Shown here in pieces: positions 20,890 through 43,402 of a stretch of DNA of 64,000 nucleotides. Positions within the stretch are counted from its first letter, which is position 1, and every line of letters begins with the position of its first letter. The position numbers and the translations under genes were made by a program. Under the pieces are notes generated by a model. It had not been told where the DNA came from. It saw only the letters and a program-made list of their open reading frames with translations, and did no database searches. This DNA comes from Halichondria panicea (lineage: Eukaryota; Porifera; Demospongiae; Suberitida; Halichondriidae), in assembly GCF_963675165.1 (NCBI RefSeq), contig NC_087383.1:434001-498000 (forward strand), given 5' to 3'.

Positions 20890-21450
20890 TGAGGTGGTCC
20901 GACTTTACAAAAAATCGTGAGTAATAATTTATTTCATGTGGCGAGTAATTTTCTAGTTATGCCTAGCCCCAGTATCATTTGGGTCTGGGCAGGACCAAAA
21001 AGATACAACGAGTAGAAATACTGTCATAATAAACGATACCTGCCCTCGTAATTATACAACTCACAACTCCAATTGTCTCTCCTAAAGCACTGCCGTATAT
21101 ATGTTGTATTCTTAGTGTGTTGTGTTATATGTCATATATTCTTAGTGTGTTGTGTATTCATCCAATATTCTTACTGTTAGCGTGTTCTTTGCCAGGTATT
21201 AATCCAATTTCCTGCCATATATATGAATTAATAAACTTGGAATAATTTGCATACATGATCAGTAGAACATGCCAAGACACTACGGGTGAGAGCTGTGCTA
21301 TCTTTGTAATCTCTGAATGGTGACGAGGAGGGTGCTGACATTCACACTATAATATACTGATCAAGTTTCCATTCTCAACTGCTGATCCAATTTATCTTTG
21401 TTCTTCACTGAATCTATTGCTCATAGTTACTGATGGCTGGTCGAGGTATT
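20890..21450. other. A+T-rich spacer
   Basis: Contains a short duplication (CTTAGTGTGTTGTGT twice at about 21112-21155). No gene is seen. Confidence 0.4.
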
Positions 21451-24400
21451 CGACTATGTCTGCCTAGGAAGCAGTTTAAAATAGCTTATTCTGGATATCA
21501 AGATCAGAATTCCAACATGGCAAAGACACACAATTATAACCCTAAATACACACATGCAGTAACGCAGTGCTAAAGTTACTTCTATTATAGAGATTTTCGT
21601 GGGTGCACGCTTGAGAGCCCACACAAAAATAATGGATTTGCTTTTGCCACATTTCACAATGAGAAATATCGGCTGACAAAGTTATACAAAAAAGAATTTT
21701 AATTAAAGGCAAAAATGTAGATGTAAGTTAACATGACTGACTCTCTACACCAACCTCCCAAGGTTCGGCAGTCATCATCCCGGGTGGGAAAGAAGGGAGG
21801 GGTTAGTACCATCTTTATTGTATATATAGTAGCTAAATCATTACTTGTTGTTTCCAGGGTTCGCTTTTGTCAAGAAAAAGCAGCCGAGAAGGCTATAAAG
21901 AAAAATAAATTTTAATTAAAGGAAATTTTTGAATTTCATATAAACTGCTGCAGGTGCACGACTGGGAGCTGCAGCGGATGTGCGCCTACCAAATGCGTGT
22001 TGCATGACATTCGCTCCTTACAACCGCCTCGATATCTACCTCCACCTCCATAGCCACATCTTCAACAACACCAGTCACAGCAACCAACACAGCCACATCG
22101 TCCTCAACAGCACCAGTCACAGCAGCTATGATCCATATTATGTCATGATGCTTGTTAGCCAATGTGTGGGTCAATACGGTTGAAGGGATTGCCGAGGCTC
22201 CATTACTTTGGGGAATCGTGTGTATATGTTACTATTGTTATGAGCTGAATCATGGAAATTAAAGTATTTAAAAAAGAAGTAACTTTAGTACTGCGTTACT
22301 GCAAACGGTAACTCCACCAGACATAGCCTCTTGTGTACGTGAATAATTATGAGCTGAATACATGTAACTCAGTCTTGTCACTGGTTCCTTCACCCCCTCA
22401 CAACAGCATCCAGAGAAATTTATTTGGGAGGCCTCCCTGCCCGTACCACCAAGGGGGATATCAAAAATGCATGCCCTTTGTTGCTTCGGACCGACCAGCG
22501 TGAGTCATTATTAAAGGTGGTGGTTTGGCAAATTAACTTATACATACTTCTCTGTTGTGCAGTCGGTGGTCATCCCTGGTAGAAAGGAAGGAAGGAAGAG
22601 GGTTAGCAGCCACTCACAATATTCTAGTAGCTGAATCATTATTTGCTGTCTCCAGGGTTCGCCTTTGCCACTTTGTTTAACAAAAAAACTGCTAAAATGG
22701 CCGTAAAGAAAAAATTTGTTAATTAAAGGACAAAGTGCACATTTTTAAGTTTTCGAATTTTGTATGATGTCAGCTGGCACCATGCATGCACTTCAATCAA
22801 TCAAACAATCAACAGACAAAAGATCATAATTAACTGAGTACAATAATAATACGTGTTTAATTTCTCATTCCTTGCAGGAAGTCATCAAGCTCAATAATGA
22901 GCTCACTCGTGTCAAGCGAACCAACCATGAAAAGAAGGGAGGGATTAGCACATCGTTCTCAACAACGCCACGTTACGTATTATGTATATGTTACTATTGT
23001 TATAAGCTGAATATACACATGTCATCCACAGGTGCGTGGAAATTAAAAGAAGCTGCGTTACTGCATGCATGTATTAAGGTTATAATTGTGTATTAGACAT
23101 TTTCGCGGGTACACGCTTGAGAGCCCACACACAAACAAAGTTCAAGTGGAACTAATAAGAGTAACTAACCCCCAGTAGAGGAGGGCAGAGTCGGTGTTTT
23201 ATATTTTATAATGTCTTGTCGTAGAATAGCAACCTCCCCTGCACACACTGCACAGCAACCTCCCTCCCCCGCACACACTGCACAACAACCTCTCGTCAGC
23301 TGGACAGCTCCTCCTACATGGCTACACTAAATGGCCATGGCTCGGAAGCTGCTGTTTTTTGAAGCGGAGATGGCTGGATAACACCCCTCCCCCCCTGCCG
23401 AAACCCCACTGGCTCGGCAGCAGCCCTTCACAGCCAATATGGCGTCCCTAGAGAGGACGGCAGAGATGGGTGCCCTGCGCATGGAGAAAGGGTGGATGCT
23501 CTACTGAACATTTGTGTTGAGTTTAGGACTAAAGCTAAATAGAAAATAATGGGCAAATACCCAAATGCCTTAATTCATCCAACATCAGAGAATCAATCGT
23601 GGTGGTCCGGCAATAATTATTGTGCTTACTTCAGGTAAGGTCGAAAAGAAGGCAGGGATTAGTACCAGCCACTCGATATTCCCGACCTTACTGAAATGGT
23701 GCGCTTTATACCTCCCGCCTAACACGACATATATCTAGAAGAGAAGAAGAATAGAGAACTACAACTATCAATAATTCCACTTTGCCACTTTATGCAATGA
23801 AAGGGCCCGAGATGGCTATTAAGAAAAACACACCATGAATGCACCAAAAAAGTGTGCCTCGGCTGTCAATTCCTTCGACCTTATTGACCCACAATACGGA
23901 TATGGCCCTCACGGTTTCTGGGTGGTTGATGAAGAGGTGGCTGTGTCTGGATCAAGATCACAAAACACTTGCAACACTACAAGCATTTGACGTAAAAATT
24001 CCCCAAATTAATGGAATCGGCTAAAAAGGCCATATAATTATATTATAGATAAAAAAAATATTGAGTTTGTTTTTCCTGCTTGAATGTTATGTATCGGTGC
24101 TGACCATGCACACTTGTCCACAGGTGGAAATTAAATATTTAAATATTAACTGTATGTGTTGGTTGTAGTTAGATCATGATATTGTGTATATGAATTGATT
24201 TTAGCCAAATCACTCAAAATGCTGTCTACAGGTGTTGCATGTACTAGCAGAACCTCTCACAAGAATATGATCACCCAGATGGCAAGTAGGGCCCCTCCAG
24301 TGCAATCTTCCACTCCCTCACAGACAGCGTCCAAACAATTTATATGGCTGCTGGTATCACTGTAGGGTATGTCAGAGAAGCTCTCCACTAACTAGTGCGA

Positions 24401-25060
24401 GTCATTATTAAGGATGAGAGCAAGTACATGTATATAAAGGCTTATATGAGTGGCATGGTACTACCTCTTTGTCCTCGCCCGGTATTAGGGATGACCACAC
24501 TCTAACATAGTATAGCACAAGTTAATTAGCTGAACCACATCAGGGTTTGGATATGTCAGATTTGCAACGAAAGAATCAGGGAAAAAAAAAAGCGCTAGAA
24601 AAAAATTTATTTCAAAAGACCACTTACTGATGTGCTGACCATGCACACTTGTCCACATGTGGAAATTAAAAAAAAGTAACTTTAGTACTGTGTTACTGCA
24701 TGTAATATGTATTACGGTTATTATTATACATTTTCGCGGGTGCATGCTGGCAAAGTTTCTCCGCCACTGACTGCTATACTGAGCGTGAGTCATTATAAGC
24801 TGGAGTATAGTTCTCTGTTGTATGCATGGAGTGTCGTCCTCCCTAGTGGAGCAACAAGGGGTTCACATTCGCAAAAGTGTCAGCTGACAACGCCGTATAC
24901 AGGGGAAAAAATGATTTTAATTAAGCGGACCACCATATCGAAACTTAATCAAGGACAATTATGTGTAGTATTATTGTAATTTGTATAGTTGTGGTTAAGG
25001 AAAAATGTAAGTTAATGTGCATGTTCCTGTTTTGTGTTGAGTGAGTATCAATCTCTGCCT
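21450..25060 (+). repeat. Array of degraded copies of an RRM-like gene segment
   Basis: Similar pieces recur in the same orientation. After an AG acceptor, GFAFVKKKQ (from about 21857) and GFAFATLFNKKTAKMAVKK (from about 22655) resemble the RNP-1 motif of RNA-recognition motifs, and a weaker copy is near 23790. A piece reading REIYLGGLPARTTKGDIKNA (about 22411) resembles RNP-2 and its first helix. Between them recur ACTTTAGTACTGCGTTACTG and CGCGGGTGCACGCTTGAGAG words (about 21590, 22285, 23105, 24690, 24730). All copies have early stops. I cannot name the parent gene. Confidence 0.4.
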
Positions 25061-25083
25061 AGTCTAAACCACTAACTTCCCAG

Positions 25084-25250
25084 GTGTCTGGTCGTCCCTT
25101 GCACTCAAAGGTGACAGACCACCTCCACCCTGTGCCGGGTTCACCTTCACGAAGTTGGACCAGAACAGGGCAGTCCTCTTTGGAGGGTGTGGAGGATGGG
25201 AAATTGACGACTTATTGAATGATGTGTACATCTTCAATTTCAGGAGCATG
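25084..25250 (+). pseudogene. Isolated kelch-like exon
   Basis: Flanked by an AG acceptor and a GTGAGA donor. It encodes FTFTKLDQNRAVLFGGCGG followed by LNDVYIFNF, the typical kelch-repeat pattern of a double Gly preceded by hydrophobic residues and then an aromatic strand. No neighbouring kelch exons are visible within several kb, so it is either a stray exon or part of a gene with long introns. Confidence 0.45.
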
Positions 25251-25729
25251 GTGAGAGTTGGGATTACTTGTATGTGTGTAAGCAATTTTTGCAGATTTCG
25301 TGGGTAAGCAATCCTACACAAAAATTAAGTCCACGAAAATTATAACATAAATAATAAAAGAGCGACTTTGCAGTGCACAATTTAATTTCTACACCGTGTT
25401 CTTGTACTACAAAGAAGTAGATCTTAGAGCACAAACTATACTCCCTAGCTCCCCTATATAATTACACATATATTTGTCGGAAATCTTTAGGGCGTCCACC
25501 ACGCAGTCCCGCGTCACATGTGGAGGGAGACTAGGCACAAATACTTAATTTTTCTGAGGAAATGGAGGGGCCAAATTAAGATCTACTTATGGCAACCTCT
25601 GTTATGCTCACGGCCTGTAGCATGAAGAACTGTTCTCTCCCAAAGAATCCAGCAAGATTTAAACACTTGCAGCAGCTTTCATAGTTATTTAAAGGATAAT
25701 TTAATCTTACGTTATGTTACATTATTACT

Positions 25730-25860
25730 TTACCATCAGCCGACGTGGCCTCGCTCATCGACCACGACTATAGAATACATTTGGGCGGCCTCTCTCCAGG
25801 CGTATCCGTAGGAGATATTAAGGAGGCCCTCCTTCGTTGCTTTGGGGAAAGGTGTGACAA
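25730..25860 (+). pseudogene. RRM-like exon relic
   Basis: Reads YRIHLGGLSPGVSVGDIKEA and then LLRCFGER before a GTGTGA donor-like site. It matches the relic at about 22411 in layout (GG-L..x-GDIK-A). It is followed by a GDSSGEGGLPQLDG segment that recurs in altered form near 26330. Confidence 0.4.
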
Positions 25861-26428
25861 GTGGTGACTCTAGTGGAGAGGGTGGACTCCCTCAATTGGA
25901 TGGAACGTGAGTCTATGACTTCAGTTTTGTGTATACTATACATAGCTTGCATGCAGCCAGCTTTAAGTACATCTGTTGCACACACGTACTTCATAATCGT
26001 AAAGAAAATCATCTAGTACAAGACGTGTTAATAAAAAAAGGTGAGCAAATGCATTAGTGTTCCATGGCAACAACAAAATATTATGTTGCCAAATTAATAA
26101 TCAGCATAATGTAACGTATACCAGTGCATGGAACCTCCAACCACACGATAGATAAAATGGCCAAGAGCTCAAGTTCGGATTGAAACTATAATGACTGCAA
26201 CCTCTCAGGAACAGCTACTTCTCTGCTCTGTATAATCCCCAATACACTATAACATAACCAGCTTTCCTATATATAATGCCTTTTCTTCCACGTGCACAGA
26301 AGAATTATATATGGTGGCGGTACCAGAGACTCTAGTGAAGGGGATGACTCCCTCAATTGGATGGATCAATGGAAATGCGAGTCAAAGTTTTGTGTATTAT
26401 TATATACATACCAAGCTTCCACAAATTG

Positions 26429-26975
26429 CCTCGCAGGATCAAGATAAACGTGCACGAATAAGACAACTGGGCTCCTTCTCGATAACAGGAAGAGGATAAC
26501 TCGTAAACCACTAATAGTCACCCCCGCAAACCAGGCCTGTGCAGCGCACACAATAAACACACGCACGCACACACACACACACACAGACTTACTCACGAGT
26601 ACGAGTATGCTGCCAGAGTATTGAAGGAGCGTGTGTCGTAATTGACAGTGGGCTCCTTCTCGATAACAGGAAGAGGATAACTCGTAAACCACTAATAGTC
26701 ACCCCCGCAAACCAGGCCTGTGCAGCGCACACAATAAAGAAAATCAGAGCCAAACAGCCCAGGGTGGCAGACCATGGTCCCTCCAACCACCTCGTGGAGC
26801 AATCAGATTGTGGTCATCTGCAAGCAAGCTAGCTCTCAAGCTCAGGACGGCTGCAAGATATGTCGGAATCTGTAGTCGGACTCAGATGCAGAAGTGGCAT
26901 CTGCCAATCTTGTGTATGCAAAAAGAAAAGAATACCATGCCTCGCAGGATCAAGATAAACGTGCACGAATAAGGA
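26429..26975. repeat. Nested direct repeats
   Basis: A block of about 90 bases starting GGGCTCCTTCTCGATAACAG occurs at about 26469-26556 and again at about 26650-26738, essentially identical. The first copy ends at an (AC)n run. A further block, CCTCGCAGGATCAAGATAAA, occurs at about 26430 and 26940. Recent local duplications; no gene. Confidence 0.7.
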
Positions 26976-29843
26976 ACACCTCCGGCTGCAGCTCCTTCTG
27001 CTCTTTCAAGGAAGCGCAGTTTTGGGCGGTTACAAATTTTTTCCTGTCATCCTTAAGAATTAAAAAAATTGCATTCCCATGATTTTTTTAAGTTGCCGTT
27101 GCCGGGGTGATGTAAGGGAGAGATGCTCGGCATAGCATAATTATTGTATAGCCATGCAATAACTATGACTATCACCATTGATAAAAATTAAATTAATGGT
27201 ACTTCAGTTGCACACAGTGGTATAGTGGGTTGTTCCCACGCCCCTACCGCTCCTTAAATCAGCGACTATGCAGTGCTGTACAATAATAATTCAACTATAA
27301 ACGTCTATAATTTTATGCTTTGCTGTCTGCGATCCTTTTATCTGGCAGACCTCAAATCTCTCATCCTTTCAGCGTCTGCCACGGCATCTATAAAATGTTG
27401 CTGCAAGTACAACACGGGAATCTGCAGCTATATAGTCAGATAGTCGTCATCACAATCCCATACTCCGGTCTCAACGCAGCATCTAAATGCTCAACGCAGC
27501 ATCTAAATGCTGACTACAGCAATCTGCTTTAGATAAGGCATTGACAATTGCAGGAACTGCATGCATGCATGTGTGTATCTCTAAAACTGTATTCTTGACT
27601 AGGTAAAGTATATATATTTAGCAACTGCCTCCCTGGAATGAGGTGGTTAGTTATGCAAAGAAAAAGAAAATCTATTAAAAAAATACCACAAAATGTACAC
27701 TCCCTTTAGCTGGTGAGCTGGAGATATCATCAAGAACATTCAAGATGGTGAAGACCTAGCCAAATTTCTCAGTTGGCAAAAAAAGCACTTTGAGTAGAAA
27801 TATCGCACAATTAAAACAGGAAGTTAACTATAACTTTGTCCCTTCACATAATACGCATGCAGGTGATATGAACATAGCATGGCGTAAACACAGAAGTTAA
27901 TCACAGACCTCGTCGAGCACACGGTGGACGCTCTAAATATATGACAACTCATGAGCTAAGTGGGACCAGCACTGCATGCACACACATTCACAACACCGAG
28001 GGAGTTAGCAATAACATGGATATAGAGACTAACCTAAAGGTGCCCCCCATATCATATTATACAATTTCAGAAGTTGCATCCCACTATTCTATTTATATAC
28101 CCTCGCTCTGCTGTGGTTTCTGTCGAAAAATTGTGAATGTATGTTTCTATATATACACAAATTGAACGCCTGAAGGCTACAATACTCATGGCAGACAATT
28201 ATTATGCACTGGAAAATCATAATGGAGCGGAAGCGTTTATACTACCATTTATCAATATAAATGTTCGCGGTTTTCGCGGATTGAGCCTCTACCGCGAAAA
28301 TTTATACCCACGAAAATTTATATCTTTATTGAATAGTAGGCGTGTTCAGTATTATTGACCACACCTATCGACAATAAGAGGTGCTTATAGGCTAGGCCTG
28401 GATTCGAGGCTAACGGTGTGGAGGTACAGCTGCATGTTGATGTGCGCATGCGCCAAAAGGCTGGAACTCAGACCACGAAAATAAAATCCACGAAATCCTT
28501 TGTAATGGTCCATCCGCGAAAATTTATACCCTCGAAATATACCCGCTATACGGTATATGCTTTGTTCCCATCCATTAATTTAATAATACGATTACGATTA
28601 GCTTAACATGCAAGTAATATCTTTGTGTATGGGAGAAACATTACACGATTATTGATTATTGACTACAAAATTATGTATCAGGCCATGAACACAAAGAATG
28701 CTGGCCTGCTAAAAGAGATGCATGCATGCTCACAATTATAAAAATACCTTATACCAAACCTGCATACCTCTTAGCTAGTACACGAAAATCCCTCACGAAA
28801 TAGAAAAGGGTCACATAATATAATGTCAAAACTAAATACTGCCTTCTAAATACAGAGGGCAGTATATAGATTAATTGTACCTCAAGTGCAGTGCATGTAA
28901 GTGAGAAGATCCCCTCCCTCAGTGCTGCATGCCGTTGATTCTTGCTTGGTCCTCCATGAATGGCATCAGAGAACTTGAATATTGTACATGTGAGAAGAGA
29001 AGAGAATAAAGTGAAAGTGAAAGTGAAAGTGGAGTACTTGCATGTATACTAGTCTAGACTAATTTCATGCAAGCACAAGCCAAGCTAATGGACCACAAGC
29101 TAATGGGACCACAAGCTTACTACTCTAGCAAACCCACAGACCATAAGACACTACCTACTTGTCTGTTTGGAAGATAACAATTAAGTGTAAGGGGTGCTGT
29201 TCATGCTCATACAGAGCCTGGATTTACACTGTTGTAGTTCGTATGTGCACGTGCATGCATGCATGCAGGCTATATTTATATAGTTGGTTCGTTCTATAAT
29301 GATATAGTTAGACATTCCTATATACTAATAATTATACGTCCTCGACTATAACATAAACAACAGTATGCAAATGATACACGCAGATAATGAAAAAGAAAAC
29401 TGTTTCTAGCTATACACATCATACATGCATGTATGTATTATACAGTCCCTCACTTGAGTGGATCAGAGATATCTCTGAGTGGATGCAGTCAACGTTGTCT
29501 GGCACAGTTATCATAGCTCGCAGTCAGTGGGTCTTCATGTGATCTTGGTTGTCATTTGGATTGAATCATGAAGACATCTGTATTAATATAACAACAACAA
29601 TTGGTTATATCCCGGTTGCATGCAGAATACAGAACAATAATTACGTAACAAACGGCATAAATATTAATATTAATACTGATTTTTATAGGACAAAAAGTTG
29701 CAACTAAAACAAAAACATACAGTACTCACAGTTGCTTAGCTTTAGAGGCACCGCAGCGCCAGAGAGATACGCCTAACATACGCCGGCTTCATGGTGAGGC
29801 CGTAAGCCATGAGGTAGAAATCAGATGTACGCATGCGCATTAG
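26976..29843. other. Gene-poor stretch
   Basis: No gene is supported. It has a 22-base doublet (CTCAACGCAGCATCTAAATG at about 27470-27510) and end pieces of the CGTATAG-type elements at about 28258-28330 and 28478-28562 (CCCTCGAAATATACCCGC then TATACGGTATA). A GTGAAAGTGAAA run lies near 29010. Confidence 0.45.
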
Positions 29844-30175
29844 ATGCCACGTGCATATGGTAGCCCCCTCAGTGCCAGGCCAGCCCCACCCCTGTGCCCG
29901 AGATGTAATAATGTGGTGGATCTAGAGGATCAAGGAAAGTTATACACTCCAGCTTACTTTGGAATGTTGGTGAGACCCAATGCTAGATTTCTGTGTGTTT
30001 TCCATTTCTGTACTGTAGCCCATGACACAGCAACATAGGAGAGACACTTGTACTCATTAATTTTAGTCTTATGTTCCCCCGACCCCTCCCATTCCCTCAC
30101 AGACCACTGGCTGTGCCCCCAGACTGGGCCCAGTGCCACTCCCCCAGCCCCTCCTTCCTCACCTACACAGCCTAG
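29844..30175 (+). other. Possible exon remnants, unidentified
   Basis: A segment reading LCPRCNNVVDLEDQGKLYTP followed by a GTGAGA-like donor near 29969, and a proline-rich segment near 30100-30170 after a CTCACAG acceptor, look exon-like. I cannot assign a protein and cannot join them confidently. Confidence 0.25.
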
Positions 30176-30529
30176 CAGAGAGCATGGACGTCACATGTGA
30201 GTGACCATGTTGTCATGTTGTTATGGAAATGCTGAGATTGGCTATAATATAGTAGCAATTTGCAGCATTGGAGTCCCTTCGTTTTTTAAACTAGAGTTCT
30301 GATGGTCGAATATCAATGATGAACAAGACCGTGGTATATACTTAGCACGCCACAAGTACTAACAACTAAAGTTATGGCCGTTCAATTTAATCCTACTTAC
30401 TATCCACTCTTTCTGAGATGATGCAGACGGGAACTCGCTAGCACAGCAAGTTATTTATTGCTAAGGCACTGCGTGTGTATCCCCTTCCATGCATGGCACT
30501 ATATCCTCTAATATATGGTAGATTAGTTT

Positions 30530-30815
30530 ACTGCCCCCCAACAACCAACAGTATAAGCTACATTGTGTGTTTTGTACTCTTTACTTCTAGTACAAGCCTC
30601 CAACAACCAATGGTAAGCTACATTGTGTGTTTTGTATTATTCTGTCTCTTTACTGCTAGTACAAGCCCCCCAACAACCAATGGTAAGCTACATTGTGTGT
30701 TTTGTATTATTCTGTCTCTTTACTTCTAGTACAAGCCCCCCAACAACCAATGGTAAGCTATGTTGCATGTTTTGTATTATTCTGTCTCGATCTTTACTTC
30801 TAGTATAATCCCCCA
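30530..30815 (+). repeat. Tandem repeat, about 68-bp unit, with splice-like sites in each unit
   Basis: Four imperfect units. The core of each is CTAGTACAAGCCCCCCAACA then ACCAATGGTAAGC, so every unit shows an AG acceptor-like end, a 23-base segment and a GTAAGC donor-like start, followed by a pyrimidine-rich stretch. The first unit is the most divergent. Confidence 0.7.
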
Positions 30816-31259
30816 GACAGTTGTCTGTTATACGAGGTATAAGTCGGCTGGTGTTTTTAGGCACTGTATGTAGGACATAATAATTATGTCAGACCTGCAT
30901 CACATAATCAAGCTAGTGATGAGAAGGAAATAGATGCACAAACAGGTGCATGTGTACACGTAACCATGGTATGAGTCAAATAGTGCTGATACAATACATT
31001 CCCCCCCCCTCTACAGTCCTCCAACATCTCCGTGTGCTGCATGCTTGGCTGTTCACCGCTACTCTTTGCTAGGATGCCTCAGGCAAAGTGTTGCTCTCAG
31101 TAACGTCTTCTGGACAACCTCAGAACTAACTGATTTATCAATGACTAATTATGCTTATAATTATATTTATTATTAGTAGTAGATTGTAGATGCTCTGCTC
31201 CATCCAACTTCATAAAATCACCACTTTACATCTCTCCCCTTTATAATCCTTTCAGCTCT
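30816..31259. other. Spacer
   Basis: No gene is seen. Confidence 0.4.
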
Positions 31260-31930
31260 CTTCGTATAAGTGATAAAAGTATTTGCCAATTTGGCGATAC
31301 CATGAGGTTGAAAATGGCCCCGAGGAAATGTTGGATTGAACACATCATTTGAAAGGAATATAATTATAAGCTTTCAGAAAATCATAAAATTTTGGACATT
31401 CGATCAACGGTACTTTAAGTTAATAGCCATTGAAATAAACTGCAACTCCCCCCCCCCCCGGCCTCAATTTAATTATTTTTCAGCTGCCATAACTTGAATT
31501 CCGTGGATCCAATTTCAACGATAATAACAAATTCTGAAAGCTTAGAAACACACCGTTCAAATAGTATCATCAAAATTCTTATTTGACCGATAAAAGTATT
31601 TGCCAATTTGGCAATACCATGAATAATAGCCCATGGTCCAAGGCCGAAAAATGACAAATTATGGCCCCGACGAAATTTTGGATTGAAACACATCATTTGA
31701 AAGGAAATTTTCTAAGCTTTTCGAAAAATCACAAAATTTTGGATATTCGATCAACAGTACTAAAGTTAATAGCTGTTGAAAATAATCCCCCCCCTCCAAA
31801 TAATAATTATTTTTCAGCTGCCATAACTTGAATTCCGTGGATCCAATTTCAACGATAATATAATTTTCTGAAAACTTAGAAACACACCTTTCAAATGGTG
31901 TCATCAAATTTCTTATCATTATTTTAATCA
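31260..31930. repeat. Foldback repeat (GGCCGAAAAATG family), more than two units
   Basis: Units of about 300 bp contain CATGGTCCAAGGCCGAAAAA, GATAAAAGTATTTGCCAATT and CATTTGAAAGG, partly as inverted repeats of each other. The same family occurs in intron 15 of both XDH genes (35497-35810 and 44935-46040, opposite orientation) and at 62311-62637. It lies directly 3' of XDH copy 1. Confidence 0.7.
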
Positions 31931-32017
31931 AAATGTTAACATGTATGAAAAACTCTCGAAAATAGTGTCTATAAAAGTAAGGTCTATGTCCAATGTCTAT
32001 GATACAATGTCTATTAG

Positions 32018-41104
<9,087 letters not shown>

Positions 41105-41489
41105 GCTTAATATAGTGTAGATCTTCAAGCTAGCTATACTACAACTGTTTGCATAGACCTTGCAAAATACTAATTGTATTTATTACCACAAAACCACAGT
41201 TGCTATGTAGTCCTATAAGCAAGATGCTTCTTACCACAAAACCACAGTTGCTATTTAGTCCTGTAAGCAATGATGGCTTCTAGAAGTTATAGTTGTATAA
41301 CATTATTATTATAATAAATTATATGTAGAAGCTCAGGGCTGGTGTTAATCTTGTGTATATATGCAATGATTTTAATTGACACAAAACATTTAATCAAAAT
41401 GTTAACATGTATGAAAAACTCTCGAAAATAGTGTCTATAAAAGTAAGGTCTACATGTATGTCCAATGTCTATGATACAATGTCTATTAG
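41105..41489 (-). promoter_or_regulatory. Spacer between XDH copies: promoter of copy 1 and 3' flank of copy 2
   Basis: The 385 bases between the copy 1 start and the copy 2 stop must hold both the copy 2 3' end signals and the copy 1 promoter. It includes a 49-bp tandem doublet (ACCACAAAACCACAGTTGCT at about 41185 and 41234). The part next to copy 2 (about 41395-41489) matches the 3' flank of copy 1 at 31930-32017. Confidence 0.6.
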
Positions 41490-43344
41490 CTATGCTTCAA
41501 CAGTCCATCTCTTTGCAGCAGGGTCCACAATAACACACATCTGCATAATTATAATCAGTATATAAAGAGGGACCCGGAGTATATAAAACTGAACAAGACC
41601 ACACACACACACACACACACACACACCTGCTGAACGAACTTGTCCTGACAGGCCATGCGTATCCTCTCACAGGTGGCGGGGCTGTCCAGTCGATAGTAGC
41701 CACTCACTCCACTCTCTGCCCGTGCAGCTGTGACAGCCTCCCTCAGGGCAAACAACACACTGGCTGCCAGGAACAGTGGAGGCTCACCAACAGCCTGGAG
41801 GGTAGGGGGGTGGGGCATGTTAGCAGAGCAGGGAGAGTATTATAACAAAACTCTATGGATAAATGGATACACAGTATCAAGAGTTCCTGACAGTATAATT
41901 ATGTACATGCAGCACAATGAGATGAACTGTGTACATATGTACTGCTGTTTACAGTAAACACCCACTCAATCAATTACTCATAAGCACACATGTGCTGCTT
42001 CACTTCTATAAGAGCTTCCCCCTCACCTTGGATGAGAAGATAGCCTTGGGGTTGGGCGCCCTGTCTAACAGACTAACATTGAACACCACGGGCACATCAG
42101 ACACAGAGGGTATCTTGTAGGTCCCTGGTCCAGTGGTGAAGGTAGTCCCTCGCTGGGTCCTCTGGTTCCCCTCCAGATACACACACTGCTCCAGGGTCAC
42201 CAGACCAAGGCCCTGCGTGAACGCTCCCTCCACCTGAGGGAAGGAAGAGGGTAGTTAGAACTATACAGCTATGTGTACATGATTTTGTCTCCAACTCTAC
42301 TATTACTCCATTGTACATGTATATATATACACATACATAAACACTATTCACTATTTATATAGCGCTACATTTTCGAGGGGTTTAATTTTCGCGGATTTCA
42401 TGGGTTAGCAATCATACACGTACACGAAAATTAAGTCTACGAAAATTTTTCTTCAATTAGAATTACCTGCTATAATGTGCAAAGATTTAAAGGCGTGGCT
42501 TCCGGTAAGCAGTCATTCCGCGAATATTGCATGTGAACGAAATGCTTTTAGCGGCCAATCCATGAAATATAAGTGCCTCGAAAATTTCGCGCTATACGGT
42601 ATTACATGTATAAAATGTACCTGCCCGATATCGATGGCAGGGTTGATGCTATCCCCCACGTCCATGACAATGTCAGTCCTCAACACAGTGAAGTCTCCAG
42701 TCAGAGTGTCCACCTCCACCTCAGCTACAGCTGCTCCATACGAGAAGTAGGCGTACAAATTACCACGCCCCTTCTCCCAGTCAAAGTCAAGCCCGGGGGT
42801 GGCGTAGAAACCTTGTACTGAGAGGTTGATACGACGATGGTATGCACTCTGTACCCACTTCGCCCACCCCCCCTCTGGGTCCTCGTCCATCACAGGCTTG
42901 AGGCGGGCCATAATCTGATCACAGCAATCCTAAGAGAGGGGTCAGTAAAAATACATTTAAATCAATATAAAGCAATAATTATATGAAAATCATCATTTTT
43001 GAACGGAGGAATAATTATTTTACTGAAAGCTATCACTACAAATAATCTAACCATAGCAACTCACCTTTACGGCCATGCCATACAAGTCAGTAGACATGGA
43101 GGCAGCTGATGGGCTGGAGTTAGGGACCGTGTCAGTGGAGGTCTCTGATACGAACACTGCCTCAGGGGGAACACCAAGGCAACGTGCACACACCTGGACA
43201 CACACACACATGGACACACACACACATGATAACGAAGTGTTGATGTACTGCACTGGTGTTTGCCAGCTTGTACTAATGTGATATGAGACTGTACGGGAGT
43301 TAAATGCTCCTTCTCTTTATGTGCTCCTTGCAAGGCAACACGCA

Positions 43345-43402
<58 letters not shown>

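Noticed and set aside
23839-24024. A small gene at 23839
   Set aside because: No conserved features and no supporting neighbour; it lies in the degraded repeat region.
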